Assembly: GCF_014304815.1 (NCBI RefSeq)
Contig: NZ_CP047958.1
Coordinates: 2,170,001-2,234,000 of the forward strand
Origin: Synechococcus sp. MIT S9220
GTDB lineage: Bacteria; Cyanobacteriota; Cyanobacteriia; PCC-6307; Cyanobiaceae
Length of the DNA: 64,000 bases
Direction: 5' to 3'
Made by a program: the position numbers and the translations under genes. The notes beneath the pieces are model-generated. The model saw only the letters and a program-made list of their open reading frames with translations. It did not search any database and was not told where the DNA came from. Of this stretch, positions 19,688 through 29,634 are shown in pieces. Numbering within the stretch: position 1 is the first letter of the stretch; every line of letters begins with the position of its first letter.

Positions 19688-20647
19688 TCAGCGTAAGCAG
19701 GCAATCACGCGATGCCGTGGATCACAGGCACTGATTTGAAGATTCCGGAACCCTGCCGTCCGCAGGGCCGCAGCCATATCGAGGCTGAAGTACTGCTCGA
19801 TATAGGGCTCGGTGCTTTTGAGCAATGTGGCGACTGCCGCCGGAAGGCGCTGAAGCACGGAGGAGGCGGGATCCTGATCCACCATCACCAGAGCACCTCC
19901 TGGCCGCAACAACCGAGCAGCCTCCCCCAGCACGGCGTGGGTCGCATCCTGAGGCAGCTCATGGCAAACGAACTGAAGACTGATCAGGTCAAAGGACGCA
20001 TCCGCCAGACCGGTGTCCTCCGCCGCTGCATGCAACCAGCCATCCACGAGTCCCTCCCGATCCCGCACACGAGCCACTGCGAGCATGTCGGGGGAAAGAT
20101 CCAGGCCCTGAATCCGAGGTGCGGGCTCTTGGCGCTGCTCTGCCCGCTCAGCCAACCAGCTTGCGAGATACAACGTGCTCACTCCCACTGAACAGCCAAG
20201 ATCGAGCACCTGATCAATGGATCCGTTCAGGAGCGGCGCCAAAGCGCGGTGGATCTCATTCCGCAGACGGGCCTGGGCCACAGACGGTGCCAGCGCCTCG
20301 TCCGGCCAGATGCGCAGGGCCATCGCATCGGTGGCTTGCTCAGCTTCGGCAGCAGCCTGCCAGCAGAGATTGCCCTGTTCATAGGCGTGAAAACGCGCCA
20401 CGTAGTAGGCGGGCGGCACCAGGCCTGGAGTGATGCTGCTCGACAACAACGGTGCTGCAGCCTTCTTGAGTTCACGGCGACGGACTCTCCAGGGAATGCC
20501 GTTGCGTTCCGCCGTTCGGATAATCAACTGACGTGCCTGGAAAAACAGAGGACGCCTCAGCAGAGCAATACCGATCAAGTGTTCGATCCAGCGACCAAGG
20601 CCCTGGCTTGAGTCAGCCCATCGAGGCGTGGACGCTGAGTCGGTCAT
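19688..20647 (-). CDS. Class I SAM-dependent methyltransferase
   Basis: A 319-residue protein with a Rossmann methyltransferase core after residue 140: motif I VLDLGCSVGVSTLYLASWL, acidic end GLDLSPDMLAVARVRDRE, and motif post I FDLISLQFVCHELPQD, then LLRPGGALVMVDQDP. The N-terminal 130 residues are a family-specific helical extension. The substrate is unknown; ubiE-like and small-molecule methyltransferases share this pattern. ATG at 20647 preferred over the adjacent GTG. It is divergent from the SUI1-family gene, with a 38-bp gap. Confidence 0.8.
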   Translation of the reverse strand: MTDSASTPRWADSSQGLGRWIEHLIGIALLRRPLFFQARQLIIRTAERNGIPWRVRRRELKKAAAPLLSSSITPGLVPPAYYVARFHAYEQGNLCWQAAAEAEQATDAMALRIWPDEALAPSVAQARLRNEIHRALAPLLNGSIDQVLDLGCSVGVSTLYLASWLAERAEQRQEPAPRIQGLDLSPDMLAVARVRDREGLVDGWLHAAAEDTGLADASFDLISLQFVCHELPQDATHAVLGEAARLLRPGGALVMVDQDPASSVLQRLPAAVATLLKSTEPYIEQYFSLDMAAALRTAGFRNLQISACDPRHRVIACLR

Positions 20648-20685
20648 CACGAGAACGGCAGGATGGTGTCGGATGCGCAGAAGCG

Positions 20686-21012
20686 ATGCCGAAAGGCGGG
20701 TGGCAGGAATTCAGCAACACAGACAGTCTGCAGCGGCCGAGCAGCCCCGAGAAGCAACCCACTGCGAAAGCCCAGCAAATCGTTCGGGTGCAGCCGACCC
20801 GTGGGGGGAAGGGCGGCAAGACCGTGACGGTGATCCGCGGTCTGGAGCTCAACCAAGAAGGACTCAAAGCACTGCTGAAGAAACTCAAGACACGTATCGG
20901 CAGCGGTGGCACCGCAAAAGACGGCTTGATCGAACTTCAGGGCGATCAGGTGGAGCTCGCGCTGGAACTGCTCAACAAAGAGGGATACCGTCCCAAGCGC
21001 GCTGGGGGCTGA
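20686..21012 (+). CDS. SUI1/eIF1-family translation factor (YciH-like)
   Basis: A 108-residue protein whose C-terminal 70 residues form a SUI1 domain: VRVQPTRGGKGGKTVTVIRG, LKKLKTRIGSGGTAKDG and IELQGDQVELALELLNKEG. Bacterial members (YciH) affect start-codon fidelity on the 30S subunit. The ATG at 20686 gives MPKGGWQEFSN, the usual picocyanobacterial N-terminus for this family. It is followed 65 bp later by cysC. Confidence 0.92.
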   Translation: MPKGGWQEFSNTDSLQRPSSPEKQPTAKAQQIVRVQPTRGGKGGKTVTVIRGLELNQEGLKALLKKLKTRIGSGGTAKDGLIELQGDQVELALELLNKEGYRPKRAGG

Positions 21013-21077
21013 AGCTGACCGAGGCTCAAAGAGATGCAAGTTGAGGGACAATGGCGGCCCCAGACCGCCGGATCCCA

Positions 21078-21725
21078 ATGACCGCTTCGTCCAGCCACGG
21101 CCAGCTGACCAACCAGGGTGCTTCCACCAACATCGCCTGGCATCAGGCATCGGTTGATCGAGCAGCCCGCGCTGAACAACGGGGACACCGAAGCGCCATT
21201 CTCTGGTTCACAGGCCTGAGCGGTGCGGGCAAAAGCACGCTTGCCAACGCGGTCAATCAGGCCCTGTTCGAGCGAGGACTGAGCACCTATGTGCTCGACG
21301 GAGACAACATCCGCCATGGCCTCTGCAAGGACCTGGGATTTTCCGATGCCGACCGTGAGGAGAACATCCGCCGCATTGGTGAGGTCTCCAAACTGTTTTT
21401 GGATTCCGGTGCCATCGTTTTGACGGCATTCGTCTCGCCATTCCGTGCTGACCGCGACAAAGCGCGCAACTTGGTGAGCGACGGAGATTTCATCGAGATC
21501 TTCTGTGCCGCTGATCTGAATGTGTGCGAACAGCGCGACACCAAAGGCCTGTATGCGAAGGCACGTGCCGGCGACATCAAGGAGTTCACGGGAATCTCCA
21601 GCCCTTATGAAGCACCAGACACTCCGGAACTATGCGTCGACACCGGCGCAGCAGACCTGGCGCACTGCGTGGATCAGGTGGTGAACGAGCTGATCTCACG
21701 GAACATCATTCCTGCCCAGCGCTGA
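21078..21725 (+). CDS. cysC: Adenylylsulfate kinase
   Basis: A 215-residue enzyme that phosphorylates APS to PAPS for sulfate assimilation. It has the P-loop [16 protein letters not shown], the APS-binding [17 protein letters not shown], and the family segments [13 protein letters not shown] and [10 protein letters not shown]. The start ATG at 21078 gives a 40-residue N-terminal extension common in the family. Its last 20 bp overlap the convergent AI-2E gene. Confidence 0.96.
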   Translation: MTASSSHGQLTNQGASTNIAWHQASVDRAARAEQRGHRSAILWFTGLSGAGKSTLANAVNQALFERGLSTYVLDGDNIRHGLCKDLGFSDADREENIRRIGEVSKLFLDSGAIVLTAFVSPFRADRDKARNLVSDGDFIEIFCAADLNVCEQRDTKGLYAKARAGDIKEFTGISSPYEAPDTPELCVDTGAADLAHCVDQVVNELISRNIIPAQR

Positions 21726-22803
21726 CCTCGCTAACGACCGCATTGCTGACGACCGCGTGGATGCCCTGACGCTCTGCCCAGGCATCCACGAACGTCTTGA
21801 GGCAGCTGGCGACAGGCACCGCCAGCAGCAGACCTAACAACTCTCCAAGGCCGTAGAGGTCTCCAGCCTTCGCTCCCAGGGGCAGGGCAATCAGCAGCCA
21901 GGCCGGCTGCAAGCCCACGATGCTTCCCATCAAACGCGGCTGAATGACCTGGTCAACGATCTGACCGACCACGATCGCAGCCACCAGAGTCTCTAGGCCT
22001 GTACTGGGATCCTGAAAAGCGAGCAACCCGCTCACGGCGACGATTGTCAAAGCACTGGCGTAGGGGATCAGGGTTGTGAATCCGATCAGCACGGCGAACA
22101 GCACGCCATAGGGGATCTTGAGAAGGGTGAACACCACGATCTGACCCAAGGCCAGGATCAGCGCCAGCAGCACCTGCCCGCCGAAGTAGCCACGAAAGGT
22201 GCGAGCCAGGGTGCTGGTCACCAACGAACGCCAGGCATCCGGAAGCCAGCGGGCCAGACCCTTCGTGATCGATTCACCTCCGATCAGGAAGAACACCGCC
22301 AACACCAGCACGATCACCGTGTTGATCGTGGTGCCGAGTGTGGCCCCGAGAATGCTGAGCAAGCTCTGGCTGAGCTGGCTGGCCACGGAGCTTGCACGGG
22401 AGAGCAGATCACTGCTGAGATCACCAAACTCCGTGGGCAGACCACGGATTGCGGCCCACTCCTGGAGACGGTTCACCCACTCCTGGGCCGCCAAGAGCAA
22501 TCCAGGCAGAGCATTGATCAACTGGCCAAGCTGCTCAATCAGCAGCGGCACCAGGGTCAGCGCAGCGAAGACCAATGCCCCGATCGTGGCGAGAGTGACA
22601 AGCACGATCGCCACCCAGCGGCGCATCCCTCGACCGGTGAGCCAGCGGCAGGGAATATCCAGCAGAAACGCAATCAGCGCGGCGGTGAGAAACAGTCCTG
22701 GGAAGGGAGCCAGTGGCAGGAGGAGCTGACGGATCACAAACAGGTTGAGGGTCAGCAACGGCAGCACCAATCCCCAGCGAATCCAGGCTGGCCAAGACGT
22801 CAT
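21706..22803 (-). CDS. AI-2E family transporter (PerM/UPF0118)
   Basis: A 365-residue polytopic membrane protein with about seven or eight hydrophobic segments. Family features are the early paired helices, the long amphipathic region (residues 75-140) and the [20 protein letters not shown] and [20 protein letters not shown] segments. Members export small molecules or exchange sodium and protons; the true substrate here is unknown. Starts with ATG at 22803. The 110 bp up to the purE stop contains no gene. Confidence 0.85.
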   Translation of the reverse strand: MTSWPAWIRWGLVLPLLTLNLFVIRQLLLPLAPFPGLFLTAALIAFLLDIPCRWLTGRGMRRWVAIVLVTLATIGALVFAALTLVPLLIEQLGQLINALPGLLLAAQEWVNRLQEWAAIRGLPTEFGDLSSDLLSRASSVASQLSQSLLSILGATLGTTINTVIVLVLAVFFLIGGESITKGLARWLPDAWRSLVTSTLARTFRGYFGGQVLLALILALGQIVVFTLLKIPYGVLFAVLIGFTTLIPYASALTIVAVSGLLAFQDPSTGLETLVAAIVVGQIVDQVIQPRLMGSIVGLQPAWLLIALPLGAKAGDLYGLGELLGLLLAVPVASCLKTFVDAWAERQGIHAVVSNAVVSEVSAGQE

Positions 22804-22913
22804 GGCTTGAAGGAGGTGCAGATCAAAAGGAGCTCAGCTTGAAAACGGCACTCACCTCATGGCACCAAACATGCCGGCTGGCGGCAATAGCGAAGGTCGG
22901 CAATGGCCGGGGA

Positions 22914-23501
22914 TCAAGTCATTCGCCCGAGATAGTCACAACTGCCCAGATCCTTCAGTCGGGCGTCCTTCTCAACGACCGTGTCATGAAGCTGCTGGCG
23001 GTAGGCCTCCAGACGTTCCGCCAGCGCACCACCCTCGACGGCAAGGATCTGTGCAGCCAGCAAGCCTGCATTCAGACCTCCGCCGATCGCCACCGTGGCC
23101 ACGGGAATACCACCGGGCATCTGCACGATCGAATGCAATGAGTCGACGCCTGACAGTGCTTTGCTCTGCACCGGTACGCCAATCACAGGCAAGGTGGTCA
23201 GTGCGGCCACCATTCCAGGCAAATGAGCTGCGCCACCGGCACCGGCCACAATCACGGCCAGCCCACGCTGGCGAGCCTGCTGGGCGAAGCTGACCATCTC
23301 CAAAGGCGTGCGGTGCGCCGAGAGTACGCGTACCTCCACCGCCACCCCCAGCTGTTCCAGCACCTCGACGGCAGGGTGGAGGCTGGGGAGGTCGGAATCA
23401 CTGCCCATGATGACGGCAACCCTGGGCACCGAACCTGGATCAATGGTGGGGGATGGCAACTCGGCCACAGGCAAGAACCGGAAGGACAGCGAGACTGCCA
23501 T
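22914..23501 (-). CDS. purE: N5-carboxyaminoimidazole ribonucleotide mutase
   Basis: A 195-residue class I PurE of purine synthesis. The active-site motifs [14 protein letters not shown] and [11 protein letters not shown] are present, with [18 protein letters not shown] and [20 protein letters not shown]. The first 28 residues ([18 protein letters not shown]) extend beyond the family core, so the real start might be internal. It is divergent from nagA with only 32 bp between them. Confidence 0.95.
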   Translation of the reverse strand: MAVSLSFRFLPVAELPSPTIDPGSVPRVAVIMGSDSDLPSLHPAVEVLEQLGVAVEVRVLSAHRTPLEMVSFAQQARQRGLAVIVAGAGGAAHLPGMVAALTTLPVIGVPVQSKALSGVDSLHSIVQMPGGIPVATVAIGGGLNAGLLAAQILAVEGGALAERLEAYRQQLHDTVVEKDARLKDLGSCDYLGRMT

Positions 23502-23533
23502 CGTCCCGCACCGGCCTGAGCCGGCCCAACCGC

Positions 23534-24688
23534 ATGCGTCGGATCACCGATGTGCGTTTGCCCCAGCGACCCGGAAACCACGACCCTGCAGGTCTGTCCT
23601 GGCTCAGCCTGGATGATCGCAATCTGATCATCGCCGCTGGTCCGATGCCGGCCGGTGGGGCGATGGCCGGGGAAAGCTGGCATGGAGACAGGCTTAGTCG
23701 TCGGGGGATCGATCTGCAGATCAATGGGGGACTGGGCCTGGCCTTCACGGAGCTCACGCAACAGGATTTGCCGAAACTCCTGGAGTTGCTGGAGCTGCTT
23801 TGGCGCGATGGGGTCGAAGCGATCGCTCCAACCCTGGTCACCTGTGCTGTGGCCCCGCTACGCCAATCCCTGTCCGTACTCCGGCAGGCCCGTGACCGGC
23901 ATCAAGCGGGCCGCTGCCAGCTGCTGGGAGCACACCTTGAGGGCCCGTTCCTTGCGGAAGCACGGCGGGGTGCACACCCGTTGGAGCACATCGCTGCCCC
24001 CAGCGTCGCGGCCCTAAAGACACGGATCGACGGATTTGAAACCGACATCAGCCTGATCACCCTGGCGCCGGAGCAACCGGGTGCTCAGGCGTTGATCAAC
24101 GAACTCAAAGGGCTCGGCATCCATGTGGCTCTGGGTCACAGCACTGCAGATGCCGATCAGGCAGCCCTGGCGTTCCGACAGGGCGTCGAGATGATCACGC
24201 ACGCTTTCAATGCCATGCCGGGACTGCACCACCGCGCTCCTGGGCCCTTGGGAGAAGCCTGCCGTCGCGGCGACATTGCGCTTGGGCTGATTGCCGACGG
24301 AGTGCATGTGCATCCCACCACTGCGGTGTTGTTGCAGAAGATGGCGGGGGATCAGCTGGTGCTGGTGAGTGATGCCCTGGCGCCCTACGGGCTGGCGGAG
24401 GGTGAACATCGCTGGGATGAGCGAGTGCTCTTGGTGAACAACGGAACCTGCCGACTAGAGGACGGCACCTTGGCCGGTGTGACCCTGCCGTTGCTCGAAG
24501 GCACCTGCCGTCTAGCCAGCTGGAGCGGTGATGCGGATGGTGCGATCTGGGCCTCCACCATGGCTCCCAGAGAAGTGCTGGCGGAACGCCTTGAAGACCC
24601 CTTGTTGATTGGAGATGGACTGGACGATCTGCTGCGCTGGGAATGGAACGAATCAGAACGAAAGCTGGCCTGGCGGCAGGCTGCTTAA
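23534..24688 (+). CDS. nagA: N-acetylglucosamine-6-phosphate deacetylase
   Basis: A 384-residue amidohydrolase that removes acetate from GlcNAc-6-P in amino-sugar recycling. Family motifs: [11 protein letters not shown] near residue 60, [18 protein letters not shown] with the metal glutamate, [11 protein letters not shown] and [18 protein letters not shown] with the metal histidines, and [11 protein letters not shown] with the catalytic aspartate. ATG at 23534 (MRRITDVRL). It shares an upstream region with the divergent purE and is followed 24 bp later by chlM. Confidence 0.92.
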   Translation: MRRITDVRLPQRPGNHDPAGLSWLSLDDRNLIIAAGPMPAGGAMAGESWHGDRLSRRGIDLQINGGLGLAFTELTQQDLPKLLELLELLWRDGVEAIAPTLVTCAVAPLRQSLSVLRQARDRHQAGRCQLLGAHLEGPFLAEARRGAHPLEHIAAPSVAALKTRIDGFETDISLITLAPEQPGAQALINELKGLGIHVALGHSTADADQAALAFRQGVEMITHAFNAMPGLHHRAPGPLGEACRRGDIALGLIADGVHVHPTTAVLLQKMAGDQLVLVSDALAPYGLAEGEHRWDERVLLVNNGTCRLEDGTLAGVTLPLLEGTCRLASWSGDADGAIWASTMAPREVLAERLEDPLLIGDGLDDLLRWEWNESERKLAWRQAA

Positions 24689-24712
24689 GATTCCGCCGCT
24701 GCGAGTGAATTG

Positions 24713-25426
24713 ATGGCCCCCGAGCAACTGCTGAATGACAAGCAGGCCGAGAAACAGGAAGTGAAGGGCTATTTCGAGACGACGGGATTCGATCGTTGGA
24801 ACCGTATCTACAGCGATAGCGATGACGTCAATAAGGTCCAGCGCAATATCAGGATCGGACACCAGAAAACTGTTGATGAAGTCCTGGCCTGGATCGAGGA
24901 GAGTGGGCAGTTCAACAATGTGAGTTTCTGCGATGCCGGTTGCGGCGTCGGCAGTTTGAGCCTCCCCCTGGCGCGCATGGGAGCCGGCTTCATCAATGCC
25001 AGCGACATCTCTGAAGCCATGACCAAGGAAGCTGAGCGCCGGGCGCGTGATGCGGGCCTAGACATGGCCAAGCTCAATTTCGCCGCCAGTGATCTGGAAA
25101 GTCTCAGCGGCTCATTCCACACCGTGTGCTGCCTGGATGTGTTCATTCACTACCCCCAGGAAGCTGCTGAAGAGATGGTGCGGCACCTCTGCTCTCTCAG
25201 CGAACAACGCCTGATCGTGAGCTTCGCGCCCTACACGCCGCTCCTGGCAGCACTGAAAGGTATCGGCCAGTTATTCCCAGGCCCCAGCAAAACCACCCGC
25301 GCCTACACCCTCAAGGAGAAAGGGATTGTGGCGGCCGCGGAAGCCTGCGGCTTCAAACCCGTGCGACGCAGCCTCAACAAAGCGCCGTTCTACTTCTCCA
25401 GGCTGATCGAATTTCACAAGTCCTGA
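24713..25426 (+). CDS. chlM: Magnesium-protoporphyrin IX methyltransferase
   Basis: A 237-residue SAM enzyme that methylates the 13-propionate of Mg-protoporphyrin IX in chlorophyll synthesis. The N-terminus (VKGYFETTGFDRWNRIYSD) is diagnostic of ChlM/BchM, followed by the SAM site FCDAGCGVGSLSLPLA, and VCCLDVFIHYPQEAAEEM and GFKPVRRSLNKAPFYFSR near the end. ATG at 24713 was chosen over TTG at 24710. Confidence 0.96.
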   Translation: MAPEQLLNDKQAEKQEVKGYFETTGFDRWNRIYSDSDDVNKVQRNIRIGHQKTVDEVLAWIEESGQFNNVSFCDAGCGVGSLSLPLARMGAGFINASDISEAMTKEAERRARDAGLDMAKLNFAASDLESLSGSFHTVCCLDVFIHYPQEAAEEMVRHLCSLSEQRLIVSFAPYTPLLAALKGIGQLFPGPSKTTRAYTLKEKGIVAAAEACGFKPVRRSLNKAPFYFSRLIEFHKS

Positions 25427-25460
25427 ACAGCACCTCGAAAAGACCAGGGCTCAGGATCCG

Positions 25461-26036
25461 TCAGGACCCGAACTGACTGTGCAACTTGAGCAGCGCGTAG
25501 GGAGGGGTATCACTGACAAAGTCAGCAGACCCCACAGTGCCGCTGAAAGCGCCGCCCTGACCGATCAGGGTCGCCCCGTGATTGCTAGGGAACAAATCTC
25601 CGAGCGAGAGAGTCAATGTCCCTGATTCCAGGCTTGGTGTCACAGCGGCGCTGGACTGAAGCGAGCCAAGAGAACGGGTCTGGATATTGCCGTCCTTGAA
25701 GGTGAGGGTTCCCTGGGCATGGGTGAGGAACACGGTTTCGCCTTTGAGGACTCGTCGTTCAACCACCTGTTCAAGCCCATAGAAGGAACCATTCGCCTGT
25801 TCACACCCCTGCACTGCTCCGCCCAGCCGGGCCACGGCAAGTCGGTAGCTGACCGAATCACCCACCGACAGGACCGAATCACGATTGGCATCAATGAAGG
25901 TGCCTGATTCCACATTGCAGAACAGCACCTTGAGTTTTATGGCCTGCCGCTGATCGCCCCCAGAACCGCCGGTGGAACAGCCCGCGAGCAGACACAGCAG
26001 CGAGCCAACAACAACCGCGGAGACCGACCTGGGCAT
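25461..26036 (-). CDS. Hypothetical lipoprotein
   Basis: About 191 residues with a lipoprotein signal peptide: hydrophobic VVVGSLLCLL and lipobox LLAGC, cysteine near residue 20. The mature part is rich in beta-strand-like segments (VGDSVSYRLAVARLGG, THAQGTLTFKDGNIQTR, ATLIGQGGAFSGTVGSADF). The run from GTLTF to GAFSGTVG is reminiscent of allene-oxide-cyclase/dirigent-type barrels, but I cannot assign a family. An AGAGGT ribosome binding site precedes the ATG at 26036; a start at 26093 is possible but weakens the signal peptide. Next to the RluA-like gene on the same strand. Confidence 0.6.
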   Translation of the reverse strand: MPRSVSAVVVGSLLCLLAGCSTGGSGGDQRQAIKLKVLFCNVESGTFIDANRDSVLSVGDSVSYRLAVARLGGAVQGCEQANGSFYGLEQVVERRVLKGETVFLTHAQGTLTFKDGNIQTRSLGSLQSSAAVTPSLESGTLTLSLGDLFPSNHGATLIGQGGAFSGTVGSADFVSDTPPYALLKLHSQFGS

Positions 26037-26092
26037 GGCATCAACCTCTGAACTCACTCGATGCTGACAAGTCTTGGCGAGTTTGAGCAGCA

Positions 26093-27052
26093 TCAGAACG
26101 TTGATGGCGGCTCACAGCTGACATGCAGATCATCCAGCTGCAGACGCCAGGCATGGAGCCGATAGCCCCCGTCTCCCGGAGTGGCGACATCACTGATGCG
26201 CTGATTGTTCAGGTAGAGCGGATCACCAAGCAGGGGAGACCCCAGTTGCGCGAGATGGATGCGGATCTGATGAGGGCGACCCGTTGTGATCGCAACCTGC
26301 AGACGATCTCCCTGGGGACAGCGTTCCAGCAGCGTCAATTCGCTGTGGGCTTTCAGACGTCGCCGGATTAACCCATCCGCTGGGGGCAACGGTCCCCAGA
26401 CCCAGCCCAGCAAGGGATGGGGCCGCTCGACCACATCCGTATTCACCGCAAGAGGCCTCCCGAACTCAAGCCCTGCGACACGCTGGGACCAGGCCTGATA
26501 GAGCTTTCGGGTTCCTGAGGACGGCTTAAAAGCTCGCGAAAGAGCGGCTCTGGTGGTGGGCTGGCGTGCACACACCTGCAATCCGGAGGTGAAGCGACCG
26601 AGGCGATGCACGGGTTTGGCAACCAGGGGGTCACCCAGCTGGCGACTGCGCTGATCCAAAAGAGTGGAGAGCGTGTGCTGCAGAAAGCCGCCACCGGGCA
26701 TCACCGGCAGTCCGGACGGTTTGTTGATCACCAGCAGATCCCCGTCGTCATGCACAACCGACCAGATGTCGGGGATGGCCGGCTCGATCCATGGAGGACG
26801 GTGCCAGAGCAGTTCTGCCTGATCCGGCAGCGGTTGATCCTTGAGCAGAAGCGTTCCGTTGAGTTGGAGTTCACCAGCAGCGATTCGGCGAAGCCAGACG
26901 TCTTTGAAGGAGTGGCCGTAACGCTGAGCCATCAGCTCGCTGATCAGCGTGCCTTGATCGTCAGAGTGCGTGATGTCCCTGTACGTCCATCCCTGATTGA
27001 GTGCGGCTGGACGCCAACCTTCAGGCAAAGGCTCTGCCTGTTGGCCTGTCAC
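26093..27052 (-). CDS. RluA-family pseudouridine synthase with altered catalytic motif
   Basis: A 319-residue protein with an N-terminal S4-like region (residues 35-85) and a pseudouridine synthase domain. The segment normally HRLD..TSG reads VHRLGRFTSGLQVCAR, with glycine (residue 152) in place of the catalytic aspartate. The downstream motifs VINKPSGLPVMPGG, TGRPHQIRIHLAQLGSPLLG are intact. Similar HRLGR variants occur in plant and cyanobacterial members, so it may be a natural subfamily. GTG start overlaps the upstream regulator stop as GTGA, implying coupling. Confidence 0.85.
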   Translation of the reverse strand: MTGQQAEPLPEGWRPAALNQGWTYRDITHSDDQGTLISELMAQRYGHSFKDVWLRRIAAGELQLNGTLLLKDQPLPDQAELLWHRPPWIEPAIPDIWSVVHDDGDLLVINKPSGLPVMPGGGFLQHTLSTLLDQRSRQLGDPLVAKPVHRLGRFTSGLQVCARQPTTRAALSRAFKPSSGTRKLYQAWSQRVAGLEFGRPLAVNTDVVERPHPLLGWVWGPLPPADGLIRRRLKAHSELTLLERCPQGDRLQVAITTGRPHQIRIHLAQLGSPLLGDPLYLNNQRISDVATPGDGGYRLHAWRLQLDDLHVSCEPPSTF

Positions 27053-27807
27053 TCCACCAAACGATGCTGCAAGGCGTAACGCACCAGCTCCGTTCGGCTG
27101 GAAGTGCCGGTTTTGATGAACAACCTGCTCACGTACTTCTCGACATTTCGGATTGATGTCTCCAGCTGACGAGCGATTTCCTTGTTCATCAATCCTTCCG
27201 CCACCAGTTGCAGAACACTGGATTCCCTTGGCGTGAAATTGTGCTGCACAGGGTCGCTGGATGGCAGTGCCTCCGCCTGAGCGAGCAGAGAGCGAATCTC
27301 CGTGATCTGTTTGGCCATCTGGCCCATGTCGGCATCAGCGAAGCGGGCTGCTTCCTGCAACAGTCGCTGCTGACGCTGAGCCACGTTGGTCACGCGCGCG
27401 ACCAGCTCATCCGGGTCAAAGGGTTTGGGGATGTAATCGTCAACACCCGCCAGATAGCCCTGGGTGCGATCCGCCGTCATGCCCTTGGCAGTAAGAAAGA
27501 TCACGGGTGTGCCGCCCAGACGCTCATCAGATCTGAGCTTGTTGAGCAGCCCATAACCATCGAGCCGGGGCATCATCACGTCGCTAATCACCACGTCAGG
27601 CAGCATCTGCTGCGCCTTGGCGAAACCATCCTCACCATCCACAGCCGTGGTGACATCAAATCCCTCATCCTCGAGGTAGGCCTGCACTGCTGAACGCAGC
27701 CCAGGTTCATCATCGACCAACAGCAGTCTCACCGTTGGCTGTTCGGACGGTGTGGGCTGTTCAGGCTGAGGGGCCTGGGAGGGTTGTTCGGGCTGGGAGG
27801 TTGTCAA
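27049..27807 (-). CDS. Two-component response regulator, NarL/LuxR type (Ycf29-like)
   Basis: A 252-residue regulator. A Pro/Gln-rich N-terminal stretch of 25 residues precedes a receiver domain (LLLVDDEPGLRSAV, phosphoacceptor Asp76 in DVVISDVMMP, lysine in FLTAKG). A linker with a helical segment (residues 150-185) leads to a LuxR helix-turn-helix (TPRESSVLQLVAEGLMNKEI, IRNVEKYVSRLFIKTG). This layout fits plastid/cyanobacterial Ycf29-like regulators. No histidine kinase is adjacent. The start is TTG at 27807; a GTG just before LLLVDDE is an alternative. Confidence 0.85.
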   Translation of the reverse strand: MTTSQPEQPSQAPQPEQPTPSEQPTVRLLLVDDEPGLRSAVQAYLEDEGFDVTTAVDGEDGFAKAQQMLPDVVISDVMMPRLDGYGLLNKLRSDERLGGTPVIFLTAKGMTADRTQGYLAGVDDYIPKPFDPDELVARVTNVAQRQQRLLQEAARFADADMGQMAKQITEIRSLLAQAEALPSSDPVQHNFTPRESSVLQLVAEGLMNKEIARQLETSIRNVEKYVSRLFIKTGTSSRTELVRYALQHRLVE

Positions 27808-27840
27808 GGCCTGACCTCATCTGGCCGGAATCTAGGGGCG

Positions 27841-28356
27841 TTAGGGCGCTGGCAACCGCAACACTTCCTGGGATTCGATCAGCTCAGTGGAATAACCGAG
27901 CTCTCTGGCCTTGTCCGCGAGACCGGCGGGATCTTGACCAGCAAGGTCGGGATGACAGGCCGCCCACCACACCAGATGGTCTTCGCGGGTGGACGCATGC
28001 CAAGGCCCCCCTGGATTGAGTTTGCGCACATAGATGGCTTCGGTGTCCCGTGTGACCCGCAGCGGCTCCTCTCGACTGCAGTTCACCGACTCGCTGGGAA
28101 TCACCAGATTGTCGGCGGATTCCTGCCACAGCTTGAACCTGCGTATCTCAGGATCAGCAGGATCTCCCGAGACCGCAAAGATCCCCAGGGCGTACGCCTC
28201 AGCCCCCTCGCCCTGGTCCAGCACCACCAGATCAACCGGGCGCGATGCCTTCATTTGCTCCAGGATCTGCTCCCGATCGAACCCCTCAGCGACAGCGGGC
28301 TGAAAAGCTGCCGACGCCAGCAGACCCAAACTGAAGACCCAACGGATGGAGTGCAT
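27841..28356 (-). CDS. Hypothetical secreted protein
   Basis: 171 residues with a clear signal peptide (IRWVFSLGLLASAAFQPAVA, likely cleavage after residue 23). The mature protein contains FKLWQESADNLVIPSESVNC and YVRKLNPGGPWHASTREDHL, with two conserved-looking cysteines (SVNCSREE, AACHPDL) that could form a disulfide in the periplasm or lumen. No family recognised. ATG at 28356. It is divergent from the cysteine desulfurase gene, with 61 bp between. Confidence 0.7.
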   Translation of the reverse strand: MHSIRWVFSLGLLASAAFQPAVAEGFDREQILEQMKASRPVDLVVLDQGEGAEAYALGIFAVSGDPADPEIRRFKLWQESADNLVIPSESVNCSREEPLRVTRDTEAIYVRKLNPGGPWHASTREDHLVWWAACHPDLAGQDPAGLADKARELGYSTELIESQEVLRLPAP

Positions 28357-28417
28357 CGCGACAATCTGAGAGTCACACCATGCTGACCCCACACACCCAC
28401 TTGAGCGCAGTGAAGTT

Positions 28418-29557
28418 GTGATCAACCTCGATCACCAGGCCACCACACCCTGTCATCCCTCAGTGATCCAGGCGATGGAGCCCTGGTGGCGCGAGCAGTG
28501 GGGCAATCCATCGAGCCGGCAACATCGGCTTGGTTTGACAGCCGCCGCTGCAATCGGCTCAGCCAGAGAACGGCTTGCGAGCAGCCTGAGGATCAGATCC
28601 GAGGAACTGATCTTCACCAGTGGCGCCACCGAAGCCAACAACCTGGCGCTGCTGGGCCATGCCAGGGCTCGCGCGCTCTCCGACGGTGGACCAGGCCATC
28701 TGGTCAGTGTGGCCAGTGAGCATCACGCGGTGCTCGACCCCCTTCTGCAGCTGAAGCATGAGGGATTTGAGATCACGTTATTGACTCCACAAAAGAACGG
28801 CCTGATCACGGAACAACAGCTGGAACAGGCCATTCAGCCCAACACCCAGCTGGTCAGTGTGATGGTGGCCAACAACGAGATCGGCGTGATCCAACCGATC
28901 CAGGCCCTGAGTGCCGTCTGCAGCAGCCACGGCATCACGATGCACACCGATGCGGCTCAGGCCTACGGGCATCTCCCTCTGGATGCCGAAGCACTGGGTT
29001 GTGCGTTGATCAGTCTCAGCGCACACAAATTCAATGGACCGAAAGGCATCGGCGCCCTGGTGGTGAGATCTGGCACGCAGCTACAACCGCTTCAGTGGGG
29101 TGGAGGACAGGAGCAGGGGCTGCGGGCGGGCACCTTACCGGTGCCCCTGATCATGGGCATGGCGGCTGCAGCCGTGCTGTCCATGCAAGACCTGGAGGAC
29201 CGCCAGGCTCGACTCCAGGCTTTGAGAGATCAGCTGTGGGGAGGGCTCAAAGATCGCAATCCAACAATCCAGCTCAACGGGACGCTGCAACCTCGACTGG
29301 CCCATAACCTCAATCTCACAGTGCCCAACGTCTCAGGTAGTCGCCTGCATCGGGCACTGCGATCCCGACTGGCCTGCAGCAGTGGTTCTGCTTGCAGTCG
29401 CGGCGAACCCTCTCACGTTCTGCGATCCATTGGACGAAGCCGTCTTGAGGCGGAAGGATCCTTACGCCTGAGCCTGGGACGCGACACCACAGCGGCAGAT
29501 ATTGACGGCGCGATCGAGGTCATTACAACCGCAATTCAGACAATGACCCAGCGCTGA
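28418..29557 (+). CDS. Cysteine desulfurase (IscS/NifS type)
   Basis: A 379-residue PLP enzyme that mobilises sulfur from cysteine for Fe-S clusters and thiolation. The N-terminus is INLDHQATTPCHPSVIQAME. The PLP lysine lies in SLSAHKFNGPKGIGALVV and the active-site cysteine in LACSSGSACSRGEPSHVL, with the long loop of the group I (IscS/NifS) type. GTG start at 28418. No iscU or nifU is visible nearby, so the gene is probably one of several desulfurases in the genome. Confidence 0.93.
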   Translation: MINLDHQATTPCHPSVIQAMEPWWREQWGNPSSRQHRLGLTAAAAIGSARERLASSLRIRSEELIFTSGATEANNLALLGHARARALSDGGPGHLVSVASEHHAVLDPLLQLKHEGFEITLLTPQKNGLITEQQLEQAIQPNTQLVSVMVANNEIGVIQPIQALSAVCSSHGITMHTDAAQAYGHLPLDAEALGCALISLSAHKFNGPKGIGALVVRSGTQLQPLQWGGGQEQGLRAGTLPVPLIMGMAAAAVLSMQDLEDRQARLQALRDQLWGGLKDRNPTIQLNGTLQPRLAHNLNLTVPNVSGSRLHRALRSRLACSSGSACSRGEPSHVLRSIGRSRLEAEGSLRLSLGRDTTAADIDGAIEVITTAIQTMTQR

Positions 29558-29634
29558 AACTCAAAGACGAGTAATACAACCTCTGGAAAAAAGTGTCAGA
29601 GAAGCTACCTTCCGCGCAAGTTCCCCAGTGATTC

